Below the pieces are notes generated by a model. It did no database searches. It was not told the DNA's origin and was given only the letters and a program-made list of their open reading frames with translations. This document shows, piece by piece, positions 35,094 to 43,203 of a DNA stretch of 64,000 nt. Position numbers and translations under genes: made by a program. Source of the DNA: Phenylobacterium sp. (lineage in GTDB: Bacteria; Pseudomonadota; Alphaproteobacteria; Caulobacterales; Caulobacteraceae); assembly GCF_030693405.1 (NCBI RefSeq), contig NZ_JAUYAW010000044.1, positions 62,001-126,000 on the forward strand. The letters are read 5' to 3'. Position 1 is the stretch's first letter. Every line of letters starts with the position of its first letter.

Positions 35094-38000
35094 ATGAGCG
35101 TGGCGACGCCATGGAGCGTCAAGGGCATTGACCCGAAGGCTCGGGAGGTCGCGAAGGACCTGGCCCGGCGCTCGGGCATGACCTTGGGCGAGTGGCTCAA
35201 TCGAATGATCCTGGACGATGAGGGCCCGGAGGACGCCGTCTCCGAGGCTGATATCGCACGTCGCCCCACCCCCCTGTATTTCGAAAGCGCCCGCCGCACG
35301 GAAGACGCGCCGCCGCGCGTCGAAGCCGCCGAACATCCGGCCGACGAAATGGGCCGCATCGCCCTGGCGCTGGACCGGCTGAGCGAACGTCTGGAAGTTT
35401 CGGAGAGCCGCACGGGTCTCGCCGTGTCCGGTGTCGAGCATTCCGTGCGCGCCGCCCTGGCGCGGATCGAGGCGGCGGAACGCGAGCACATCGCCGTGGC
35501 CGCCCGCTTCGAAGGCGCCGTCGAAGGGGTGTCCAGCGAGCAGGCGCGGATCGCCGAACGGCTGCGCCGTATGGAGGCTGAGGCCGCCGGCCCCCGCTCG
35601 GCCGAGGCCCTGCGCGCCCTGGAGGGCGCCGTCGCCAAGGTCGCCAACCATCTCTATGACGGCGAGACCCGCACCCGCGAGGCGCTGGGCGCCATCGAGG
35701 CCCGGGTGGATCGCGTCGAGGCCCAGGGCGGATCTGAGTCGCCGGGGCTGATCGAGGAAGTCGTCGGCCGCGTCTCGCAGCGGCTGAGCGAGGCCGAGAC
35801 CCGCACCGCCGAGGCGCTGGAGAGCCTTCGGGAGTCCTTCGCCCATCTGGACGGCCGGATGCAGTCGGTGGAAACGGGCGAGGCGCCGGGCATCGACCGT
35901 CGGCTCGAGGAGATGGCTGCGCGGCTCACCGAGCGGGTCGAGGCCGCCCGTGTGGAGATGACCCAGAAGCTCCATGCCGCGGCCGACGGCCGCTTCGACC
36001 GCATGGAACGCCGGCTCGGCGAGATGACCAACCATGTCCGCGCCGCCGAGCAGCGTTCGGCCCAGGCGATCGAGGCCATGGGGCGCGAGGTGCTCAGCAT
36101 GGCCGAGAATCTGAACCGCAGGGTCCAGACTGCCGAACACCACAGCGCCCAGGCCATTCAAACGGTGGGCGGCGAAGTCGCCCGCATCGCCACGGCCATG
36201 GAGACGCGTCTCGGGCGGTCAGACTCGCTGCACGCCGAGGCGCTGGAGCGCCTGGGCGGCGAGATCGCCAAGATCACCGAGCGTCTGGGCGAGAAGATCG
36301 CCACCGCCGAGCGCCGGTCGGCCCAGGCGATCGACGATGTCGGCGACCAAGTGGCCCGGGTCACCGAGCGCATCAGCAGCCGTCAGGACAGGGCCGCCGA
36401 GGAACTGTCCGAGCGGATCCGTCTCAGCGAGGAACGCACCGCACGCCTGCTGGAAGAGGCCCGCGAGCGGATTGACCGGCGCCTGGCCGACGTGCCTCGT
36501 GAGGTCGAGACGCCCGCCCCATCCATCTCGTCCGCCCCGGCGAATCCTGTCGCCAGGGACGACTCGCCCTTCGGCCTGGAGGACTTCGCCGGCTTCGGCG
36601 CCCGCGAGCCGCGGTCTGAGTCGCTGACCCGCCAGGCCTTTCCCGACGCCGACGACAGTTTCCCCACGCCCCAGGCTTTTTCTGTCGAAGCCGAGCGCCC
36701 CCCCCTGTCGCACGAGGACTTCGAAGCCGCCGACGGTTTCGCGCCGCCGCCGCCCGCCGAGAGCCGTCGCGCCGCCCCCCTGCCGGTGGTCGAGCCCGAC
36801 CCGTTCGCCGATCCGGAGCCCCCGGCGCCACGGCGCGCCGCGCCCGAAGTCGCGGCCCCGGCGCCCCAGCTCCGCGCGGACTTCGAGGACGACTTCGGCT
36901 TCGAGGACGAGTCAGAGTTCGTCACCCCTTCGCCGGCTGCAAACCGCGCCGCCACCACCCCGCAGGCCCTGTCCACCCGCGAGGTCATCGCCCAGGCCCG
37001 GGCCGCGGCCCGCGCTACGCCTGCGGTGGAGACCAAGGGACGCAAGGCCAAGGACAAGGGTAAGCCTAAGCCGGCCGCTGAGCCCAAGGATGCCGGTGGC
37101 TCGCTGTTCAGCAGCTTCTCCGTCCGGCCGAAGAAGCGCGCCAGTTCCACCCTCCAGACCGCCCTGTTGATCTCTGGCGGCGCGGCCTTCCTCGGCATGG
37201 CGGCTGGCGGCATGGTGCTGATCGGCGGCGATCCGTCTGGCGACCTCCCTGCCCGGGTGGCTCAGGCGGTGTCGGCCGGACGTACGGCCCCCGATGAACT
37301 GGCCGGCCTTGAGGCCGATGGCGTCAGTCCTCGGGCGGCGGTCGCCCTGTCGACGCAGCCGGCCTTGGGCGACGAAGACACCGGCCCCACAGGCCAGATG
37401 CGCGACGACTTCCCGGCCCTCTACGCCGAGGCCGTGCGTCAGGTGGAAGAAGGCGCCGCGGGCGGCGTCGACGAAGTCCGCCGGGTGGCCAATCTAGGCT
37501 ACGCGCCGGCCCAGTTCTATCTCGCCAAGCTGTATGAGAACGGCGGCGCGGGCGTGGCCAAGGACATGACCGAGGCCCGCCGCTGGACCGAGCGCGCGGC
37601 CCAGGGCGGCGACCGCAAGGCCATGCACAATCTGGCCCTCTACTATTTCGAAGGCCAGGGCGGGCCGAAGAACTCCACCACCGCGGCTCAGTGGTTCCGC
37701 AGGGCGGCCGATCTCGGCCTGGTGGACAGCCAGTACAATCTCGGCCGCCTCTACGAAGAAGGCTTCGGCGTCAGCCAGAACGCCGCCGAGGCCTACAAGT
37801 GGTTCATGATCGCCGGCCGGGCCGGCGACAAGGACGCTGCGGCCAGCGCCGAGCGGATCAAGGACTCCCTGACGCCCGCCGCTCAGGCCGTGGCCGAACG
37901 GGCCGCCAGCGCCTTCCGCCCCACGGAGGCCGCGGCGCCGGTGGCCGCCGCCGCCGCGGGCGTGTCGCCCCAGGCTCTGCAGACCGCCCAGCGGGCCCTC

Positions 38001-38153
38001 TCGCGCCTCGGATACTACCAGGGCCCCACCGACGGGACCGCTTCTCCGGCCCTGCGCCTTGCGGTCGCCGCCTATCAGCGCGATCAAGGACTGGCCGCCA
38101 CCGGCGCCCTCGACCAGACGACGGTTTCCAAGCTCTCCGTCTTCACGCGTTGA
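35094..38153 (+). CDS. podJ: Polar organelle development protein PodJ-like
   Basis: A 1019-residue protein with PodJ architecture: N-terminal motif (KARAREVAKDLARRSGMTLGEWLN-like, residues about 10-35), long coiled coil (about 85-485) including four 29-residue repeats, Pro/acid-rich disordered linker (about 490-670), one membrane helix (686-710, TLQTALLISGGAAFLGMAAG), three Sel1/TPR-like repeats (about 803-905; FYLAKLYENG, MHNLALYYFEG, YNLGRLYEEG) and a C-terminal peptidoglycan-binding domain (about 957-1013). It should localise to a pole and recruit pili/holdfast or signalling proteins; the periplasmic part is cut off by proteolysis in Caulobacter. ATG 35094 follows AGGAG; the upstream ATG at 35055 lacks such a site. 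Confidence 0.9.
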   Translation: MSVATPWSVKGIDPKAREVAKDLARRSGMTLGEWLNRMILDDEGPEDAVSEADIARRPTPLYFESARRTEDAPPRVEAAEHPADEMGRIALALDRLSERLEVSESRTGLAVSGVEHSVRAALARIEAAEREHIAVAARFEGAVEGVSSEQARIAERLRRMEAEAAGPRSAEALRALEGAVAKVANHLYDGETRTREALGAIEARVDRVEAQGGSESPGLIEEVVGRVSQRLSEAETRTAEALESLRESFAHLDGRMQSVETGEAPGIDRRLEEMAARLTERVEAARVEMTQKLHAAADGRFDRMERRLGEMTNHVRAAEQRSAQAIEAMGREVLSMAENLNRRVQTAEHHSAQAIQTVGGEVARIATAMETRLGRSDSLHAEALERLGGEIAKITERLGEKIATAERRSAQAIDDVGDQVARVTERISSRQDRAAEELSERIRLSEERTARLLEEARERIDRRLADVPREVETPAPSISSAPANPVARDDSPFGLEDFAGFGAREPRSESLTRQAFPDADDSFPTPQAFSVEAERPPLSHEDFEAADGFAPPPPAESRRAAPLPVVEPDPFADPEPPAPRRAAPEVAAPAPQLRADFEDDFGFEDESEFVTPSPAANRAATTPQALSTREVIAQARAAARATPAVETKGRKAKDKGKPKPAAEPKDAGGSLFSSFSVRPKKRASSTLQTALLISGGAAFLGMAAGGMVLIGGDPSGDLPARVAQAVSAGRTAPDELAGLEADGVSPRAAVALSTQPALGDEDTGPTGQMRDDFPALYAEAVRQVEEGAAGGVDEVRRVANLGYAPAQFYLAKLYENGGAGVAKDMTEARRWTERAAQGGDRKAMHNLALYYFEGQGGPKNSTTAAQWFRRAADLGLVDSQYNLGRLYEEGFGVSQNAAEAYKWFMIAGRAGDKDAAASAERIKDSLTPAAQAVAERAASAFRPTEAAAPVAAAAAGVSPQALQTAQRALSRLGYYQGPTDGTASPALRLAVAAYQRDQGLAATGALDQTTVSKLSVFTR
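36045..36392 (+). repeat. Four tandem 29-residue (87-bp) repeats inside podJ
   Basis: Codons 318-433 contain four consecutive 29-residue units beginning AEQRSAQAIEAMG, AEHHSAQAIQTVG, SDSLHAEALERLG and AERRSAQAIDDVG. All have the same length and an (R/H)SAQAI core. Twenty-nine residues equal one heptad plus two hendecads, so the units can continue a coiled coil with a local change of twist. Confidence 0.8.
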
Positions 38154-38221
38154 TCGGCCAGGGGCGGACCAACCGCTTGGACGCCTTCGGGGCGTCCCCA
38201 GATCTGTGAGGCGCTGAAGGC

Positions 38222-39142
38222 GTGGACATCTACCTGCCCATAGCAGAGGTCTCGGTGAACGCCGGGATTCTCGTGCTGCTCGGGGCGGTGGTGGGGTTCA
38301 TCTCCGGCCTGTTCGGCATTGGCGGCGGCTTCCTGATGACGCCGATCCTCCTGTGGATGGGCATTCCGCCGGTGGTGGCTGTGGCCAGCGAGGCCAACCA
38401 CGTGGCCGCCTCCTCGGCCTCCAGCGTCATCTCCTACAGTCGCAAGCGCCAGGTGGACTTCCGCATGGGCGGGGTGCTGGCCGCCGGCGGCGCGGTGGGC
38501 GCCCTGCTGGGGGTGGAGGTGTTCCGCTGGCTGCGCCTGATGGGGCAGGCAGATCTGGTGGTCTCGCTCTCCTACCTGATCTTTCTGGGCCTGATCGGGG
38601 GGCTGATGCTGGTGGAATCGGTGGGCTCGGTGCTGCGCCAGCGCCGCGGCCAGCCGCCGGCCAAGCGCCGGGACCGGCGGCCTGTCTGGCTCTATGGCCT
38701 GCCGTTCAAGGTCAGATTTCCCCGCTCCAGGCTCTATATTAGCGTCATTCCGCCCGTGATTCTGGGGGTTTTCGTCGGTATTCTTTCGGCCATCATGGGG
38801 GTCGGCGGCGGCTTCATCCTGGTCCCGGCCATGGTCTACATCCTGCGCATGCCCGCCGGCGTGGTGGTCGGCACCAGCCTGTTCCAGATCATCATCACCA
38901 CATCCCTGGCCAGCATCCTGCAGGCTGGGCGCAATCAGTCGGTGGACATCGTCCTGGCCACGCTGCTGCTGCTGGGCGGCGTCCTAGGCGCCCAGTTCGG
39001 CGCCCGGGCCTCGTCGCGCTTCCGGGCCGAAGAGCTGCGCGCCCTGCTGGGTCTGATCGTGCTGATCATGGGCCTGCAGATGGGGCTGGTGCTGTTCATC
39101 ACCCCGGAGGATCCGTTCATCCTGGTGGGGAGCGGCAAGTGA
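38222..39142 (+). CDS. TauE/SafE family (TSUP) anion exporter
   Basis: A 306-residue polytopic protein with the two repeated TSUP signatures, GLFGIGGGFLMTPILLWMGI (about 33-52) and IMGVGGGFILVPAMVYILRM (about 192-211). TSUP members move sulfite, sulfoacetate, taurine-related anions or other organic anions. GTG 38222 is the apparent start. It is coupled to the TIGR02186 gene by a TGATG overlap; this pairing is conserved in Alphaproteobacteria and suggests a joint role in sulfur or organic anion export (family knowledge, substrate unknown). Confidence 0.9.
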   Translation: MDIYLPIAEVSVNAGILVLLGAVVGFISGLFGIGGGFLMTPILLWMGIPPVVAVASEANHVAASSASSVISYSRKRQVDFRMGGVLAAGGAVGALLGVEVFRWLRLMGQADLVVSLSYLIFLGLIGGLMLVESVGSVLRQRRGQPPAKRRDRRPVWLYGLPFKVRFPRSRLYISVIPPVILGVFVGILSAIMGVGGGFILVPAMVYILRMPAGVVVGTSLFQIIITTSLASILQAGRNQSVDIVLATLLLLGGVLGAQFGARASSRFRAEELRALLGLIVLIMGLQMGLVLFITPEDPFILVGSGK

Positions 39143-39924
39143 TGGTCACTCCCGCCCTGCCGCCGCCGGCCATCGTCGCCCCGGAGCCCGGTCCCACGGT
39201 GTCCGCCGCCCTGACCGACGCCAATGTCCGGGTGACCTCGGCCTTCTCCGGGGCCCAGATCGTCCTCTATGGGGCGGTCTTCGATCCGGAGACGCGGCCG
39301 TCCGACGTGGTGGTCATCGTGCGCGGGCCAGACCAGCCTATCCGCATCGCGCGCAAGGTCCGGGTGGCTGGCCTGTGGGTCAATTCCCGCCCTGTGGTGT
39401 TCGAGGGCGCGCCTGGTTTCTACATGGCCGCCTCCTCGCGACCGCTCACCGAGATCGCCAGCTTCTCCACTCTGCGAAGGCTCGGCGCCGGCATCGACCA
39501 TCTGCCCATGAACGCGCCCGAGGAAGAGCGGATCGAGACCCGCTACGGGGTTCGCGACGTGGTGGTCAGCCGCTTGGGCGGCGACTATCTCGAATGGCGT
39601 CGGGCGGTGATCCGCCTGAAGGAGAAGGCCAGCCTCTACGCCACCGACCATGAGGGCGTGCGGTTCGTCGACCGGGGCCTGTTCCGGGCCGAGATCGACC
39701 TTCCCACCTCGGCCCCCATCGGCGAGTACCAGACCGAGATCATCCTGTTCCAGGACGGCGAGCCGGTGTCCCGTCGGGCTCGCACCATCACCGTGGAGAA
39801 GGCGGGGCTGGAGCGCTGGCTCTTCCTGTTCGCCAATGAGCAGCCTTGGCTGTACGGCATCGTCTCGGTCCTGATCGCCCTGACGTCGGGTTGGCTGGCC
39901 TCGGTGGTCTTCCGTCGGCGCTGA
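39142..39924 (+). CDS. TIGR02186 family (Alph_Pro_TM) membrane protein
   Basis: A 260-residue protein with a beta-rich domain (TSAFSGAQIVLYGAVFDP, VVVIVRGPDQPIRIARK, GLWVNSRPVVFEGAPGFY) and one C-terminal membrane helix (about 235-256, LYGIVSVLIALTSGWLASVVF), matching the TIGR02186 family found beside TSUP exporters. Relatives start with a signal peptide; here the N-terminus (VTPALPPPAIVAPEPGP) is Pro-rich and not hydrophobic, so the orientation of the domain is unclear. ATG 39142 overlaps the exporter stop; GTG 39139 is an alternative. Confidence 0.85.
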   Translation: MVTPALPPPAIVAPEPGPTVSAALTDANVRVTSAFSGAQIVLYGAVFDPETRPSDVVVIVRGPDQPIRIARKVRVAGLWVNSRPVVFEGAPGFYMAASSRPLTEIASFSTLRRLGAGIDHLPMNAPEEERIETRYGVRDVVVSRLGGDYLEWRRAVIRLKEKASLYATDHEGVRFVDRGLFRAEIDLPTSAPIGEYQTEIILFQDGEPVSRRARTITVEKAGLERWLFLFANEQPWLYGIVSVLIALTSGWLASVVFRRR

Positions 39925-39930
39925 GCCCTA

Positions 39931-40668
39931 TTAGTCGCTCGTCAGCGAGCGCCATCCCACCGCATGCACCCGGTCACGGCCCAGCGCCCCGGCCAGGGGC
40001 GGACGGGCGAACAGGCCGGCGAAGGCCGCGTCCTTCACGTTCAGTCCCCCGGCATAGGCTCCGAAGGCCGGCAGGATCATCCGCGTTCCGTCCGTGGCGA
40101 AGCAGCGCCTTCGCACCGTACCGCGGCCTGAACTCACCCGCGCGCAGGGGTGCAGGTGGCCCGACAACTCGCCGGGCTGCTCGCCGGGCTCAGGCTCATG
40201 GCGCAGGACCAGAGCTCCCAGGGTCATGGTCTCGACCACCTGGCCGGGCAGGCGGCGGGGACCATCGGCGTCGTGATTGCCCACCAGCCAGATCAGGGTG
40301 CGGCCCTGCGCCAGCGCCACCAGCCTTGCGGTGTCGTCGGATGAGAGGCGGTCCTCGGCCCGGCCGTCGTGGAAGCTGTCGCCCAGGAAGATCACCACCT
40401 GCGGCTCAAGGCCCGCCACCTCGGCCTCCAGGCGGTCGAGGGTGTCGCGTGTGTCATAGGGGGGCAGGAACTGGCCGCGCATGCCGTAGGCCGAGCCCTT
40501 TTCGAAGTGCAGGTCGGCGACGATCAGGGCCTGGTGGGCGAGGTCGAGCAGGGCGCCAGAGGCCCGCATCCGCAGGGCCGCGCCCATGATCTCCATCTCC
40601 AGCCCGCCGCAGGGACTCTGGGCGAAGGCGTAGGGGGCGGGGGCGGGCGTGCGGGCGAGGGCGGTCAT
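39931..40668 (-). CDS. pdeM: Ligase-associated DNA repair metallophosphoesterase PdeM
   Basis: A 245-residue calcineurin-like phosphoesterase with all metal motifs: ADLHFEKG (near 51), LGDSFHDG (near 95), VGNHDADG (near 128) and SGHLHPCA (near 168). PdeM is a Mn-dependent nuclease/phosphodiesterase in the Lhr-linked repair set. Its ATG overlaps the Lhr helicase stop (ATGA), so the two are translationally coupled. The ligase and MBL exonuclease of the full four-gene set are absent here. Confidence 0.93.
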   Translation of the reverse strand: MTALARTPAPAPYAFAQSPCGGLEMEIMGAALRMRASGALLDLAHQALIVADLHFEKGSAYGMRGQFLPPYDTRDTLDRLEAEVAGLEPQVVIFLGDSFHDGRAEDRLSSDDTARLVALAQGRTLIWLVGNHDADGPRRLPGQVVETMTLGALVLRHEPEPGEQPGELSGHLHPCARVSSGRGTVRRRCFATDGTRMILPAFGAYAGGLNVKDAAFAGLFARPPLAGALGRDRVHAVGWRSLTSD

Positions 40669-43142
40669 GAACTGGCTTCGGCGATCAGGTCTTCGGCGGC
40701 TTCGGCCAGGATCATCTCGCCGGCCGCGCCCGGCACCCGTTCCTTGCCGATCTCCAGCAGCATGGGGACCGAAAAGGGCGAGAGGTGGTCGAGGACGGCG
40801 TGGCGAATCTTGCCCTGGATACGGGCCAGCATATGGCCAACCCGGGCCACGTCGATAAGGCCGGTGGCCGCATCCTCCCGGGCGCAGCGCAACAACAGGT
40901 GATCGGGCTCGTGCCGGCGCAGGACGTCATAGACCAGGTCGGCCGAGAAGGTGACCTGTCGCCCGGACTTCTCGGCGCCGGGGAACCGCCGCTCGATCAG
41001 GCCCGCCAGGATGGCGCAGCCTTTGAAAGACCGCTTCATCATGTAGCTCTCCGCCAGCCAGTCCTCGAGGTCATCGCCCAGCATGTCCTGGTCAAACAGG
41101 GCGTCCAGATCGACCCCGTCCATAGGGTTGAGCGACCAGACCGCCAGGGCGTAGTCGTTGCAGACAAAGCCCAGGGGCGCAGCGCCCATCCGCTCCAGCC
41201 GCCGGGTCATGAGCATGGCGAGTGTGGTGTGGGCCAGCCGGCCTTCGAAGGGATAGCAGACCATGAAGTGGCGTTTGCCACGGGGAAAGGTCTCCACCAG
41301 CATCTCGTCCTCGGCCGGGATCAGCGAGCGGTCCCGCTGCAGCTCCAGCCATTCACGCACATCGGCCGGCAGGACCGACCAGTGGGCCTGGTCGAACATC
41401 AACTCGCGCACCCGTTTGGCCAGGAAGGTGGACAGGGCGAACTTCGAGCCGCCCCAGGAGGGCAGCTTGGGATCGCTGGCCGGCGCCGGGGTGACCAGCA
41501 CATCGAGGGCCGTGACCCCCATCAGCCGCCAGACCTGGCCGGCGAAGATGAAGGTGTCGCCAGGCTCCAGGGCCTCCAGATAGCCCTCTTCCACCTCGCC
41601 CACCTTGCGCCCGGCGCGGCCCCCGCGGCCGGCGATCCGGACGCTGAGCACGGCGGGCGAGAGGATGGCGCCGACGTTCAGCCGATGGCGCAGGATGGTG
41701 TCGGCGTTGCGCGCCCGCCACAGCCCATCCTGGCCCTTCACAATCCGGCGGAACCGGTCATAGGCGCGCAGGGCGTAGCCGCCGGTGGAGACGAAATCGA
41801 CCACCTGCTCGAAGTCCTCCCAGGCCAGCGCCCGGTAGGGGCCGGAGGTGCGGATCTCGTCATAGAGGGCGAGTGCGTCGAAGGGCTCGGAACAGGCGCA
41901 GCCCATGATGTGCTGGGCCAGGATGTCCAGGGCGCCCACCCGGGGCGGATCACCGTCGAAGCGATTCTCGGCGATGGCTTCGCGGGCGGCCTGGCATTCC
42001 AGCATCTCGAAGCGGTTGGCCGGCACGAACAGGGCGCGGCTGGCCTCGTCCATCCGGTGATTGGCCCGGCCGATCCGCTGCACCATGCGCGAGGCGCCCT
42101 TGGGCGAGGCGAGCTGGATCACCAGGTCCACGTCGCCCCAATCGATGCCGAGGTCGAGGGTGGAGGTGCAGACGACGGCCCGCAGCTCCCCCCGGGCCAT
42201 GGCCGCCTCCACCTTGCGGCGCTGCTCGGCGGCCAGCGAGCCGTGGTGCAGGGCGATGGGCAGGGCGTCTTCGTTCAGCCGCCACAGCTCCTGAAAGGCG
42301 AACTCGGCCTGGAAACGGGTGTTGACGAAGACCAGCGCCGTACGGGCCTTCTTGATGACCTCATAGACCTCGGCCATGGCGTGCTGGGCGGTGTGGCCAG
42401 CCCACGGCACCCGACCTTCGGACAGCAGGACCTCGACGATCGGCGGCGTGCCGGCTGGACCCAGCACCAGATCGACAGCCGGCGGGGCGTCATCGCGCTC
42501 GCCCGCGTGAAAGCCCATCCAGCGGCGGATGACGTCGGGATCGTCCACCGTCGCCGAGAGGCCCACCCTTCGCAGGTTGGGGCTGAAGGTCTGCAGGCGG
42601 GCGATGTCCAGAGCCAGCAGGTCGCCCCGCTTGGTGGAATGCAGGGTGTGGATCTCATCGAGGATGATGCAGGACAGGTCCTCGAAATAGGCCCGCGCCC
42701 CTTCCCAGGCGCAGAACAGGGCCAGCTGCTCCGGCGTCGTCAGCAGGATGTCCGGCGGCTTGACCCGCTGGCGCTGACGCCGCGCCGCGCCGGTGTCGCC
42801 GGTGCGGGATTCCGCCACGATGGAGAGGCCCATCTCGCGGATCGGGGTGGCCAGGTTGCGCTCCACATCCACGGCCAGGGCCTTCAGAGGCGAGATGTAG
42901 AGGGTGTGGATGCCCCGCGGCGTATTGGCCGGCGGTCGCTGCGAAAGCTCGATCAGGCTGGGCAGGAAGCCCGCCAGGGTCTTGCCCCCGCCGGTCGGCG
43001 CGATCAGCAGCGCGTCACGGCGATCCCTCGCGCGGGCGACCATCTCCAGCTGATGGGTCCGGGGCGCCCAGCCGCGCGTGGCGAACCAGTCGGCGAAGGC
43101 GGCCGGCAGCAGGTCGGCGGGGAGGGCGGCGTCATCGGCCAT
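40665..43142 (-). CDS. Ligase-associated Lhr-type DEXH box DNA helicase
   Basis: An 825-residue SF2 helicase: Walker A APTGGGKT (48-55), DEIH box (162-165), SPLKAL, TTPEQL, STLDLGIDWGDVDLVIQL and QRIGRANHR (motif VI), then the Lhr-specific winged-helix and beta-barrel region (FIFAGQVWRLMGV; KRHFMVCYPFEGR). It translocates 3'-5' on single-stranded DNA and serves repair together with PdeM. Shorter than E. coli Lhr (about 1500) but normal for this ligase-associated subfamily. A GTG-started DinG-like helicase lies divergently 61 bp away. Confidence 0.94.
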   Translation of the reverse strand: MADDAALPADLLPAAFADWFATRGWAPRTHQLEMVARARDRRDALLIAPTGGGKTLAGFLPSLIELSQRPPANTPRGIHTLYISPLKALAVDVERNLATPIREMGLSIVAESRTGDTGAARRQRQRVKPPDILLTTPEQLALFCAWEGARAYFEDLSCIILDEIHTLHSTKRGDLLALDIARLQTFSPNLRRVGLSATVDDPDVIRRWMGFHAGERDDAPPAVDLVLGPAGTPPIVEVLLSEGRVPWAGHTAQHAMAEVYEVIKKARTALVFVNTRFQAEFAFQELWRLNEDALPIALHHGSLAAEQRRKVEAAMARGELRAVVCTSTLDLGIDWGDVDLVIQLASPKGASRMVQRIGRANHRMDEASRALFVPANRFEMLECQAAREAIAENRFDGDPPRVGALDILAQHIMGCACSEPFDALALYDEIRTSGPYRALAWEDFEQVVDFVSTGGYALRAYDRFRRIVKGQDGLWRARNADTILRHRLNVGAILSPAVLSVRIAGRGGRAGRKVGEVEEGYLEALEPGDTFIFAGQVWRLMGVTALDVLVTPAPASDPKLPSWGGSKFALSTFLAKRVRELMFDQAHWSVLPADVREWLELQRDRSLIPAEDEMLVETFPRGKRHFMVCYPFEGRLAHTTLAMLMTRRLERMGAAPLGFVCNDYALAVWSLNPMDGVDLDALFDQDMLGDDLEDWLAESYMMKRSFKGCAILAGLIERRFPGAEKSGRQVTFSADLVYDVLRRHEPDHLLLRCAREDAATGLIDVARVGHMLARIQGKIRHAVLDHLSPFSVPMLLEIGKERVPGAAGEMILAEAAEDLIAEASS

Positions 43143-43203
43143 AGACCCGCCTCATAGCATGTTCCCGTTCCGTTTCACGCCAAATCCCGGTAGGAGTCGC
43201 GAG

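Noticed and set aside
40785..43157. 790-codon open frame opposite the Lhr helicase
   Set aside because: Antisense artefact of a real SF2 helicase.
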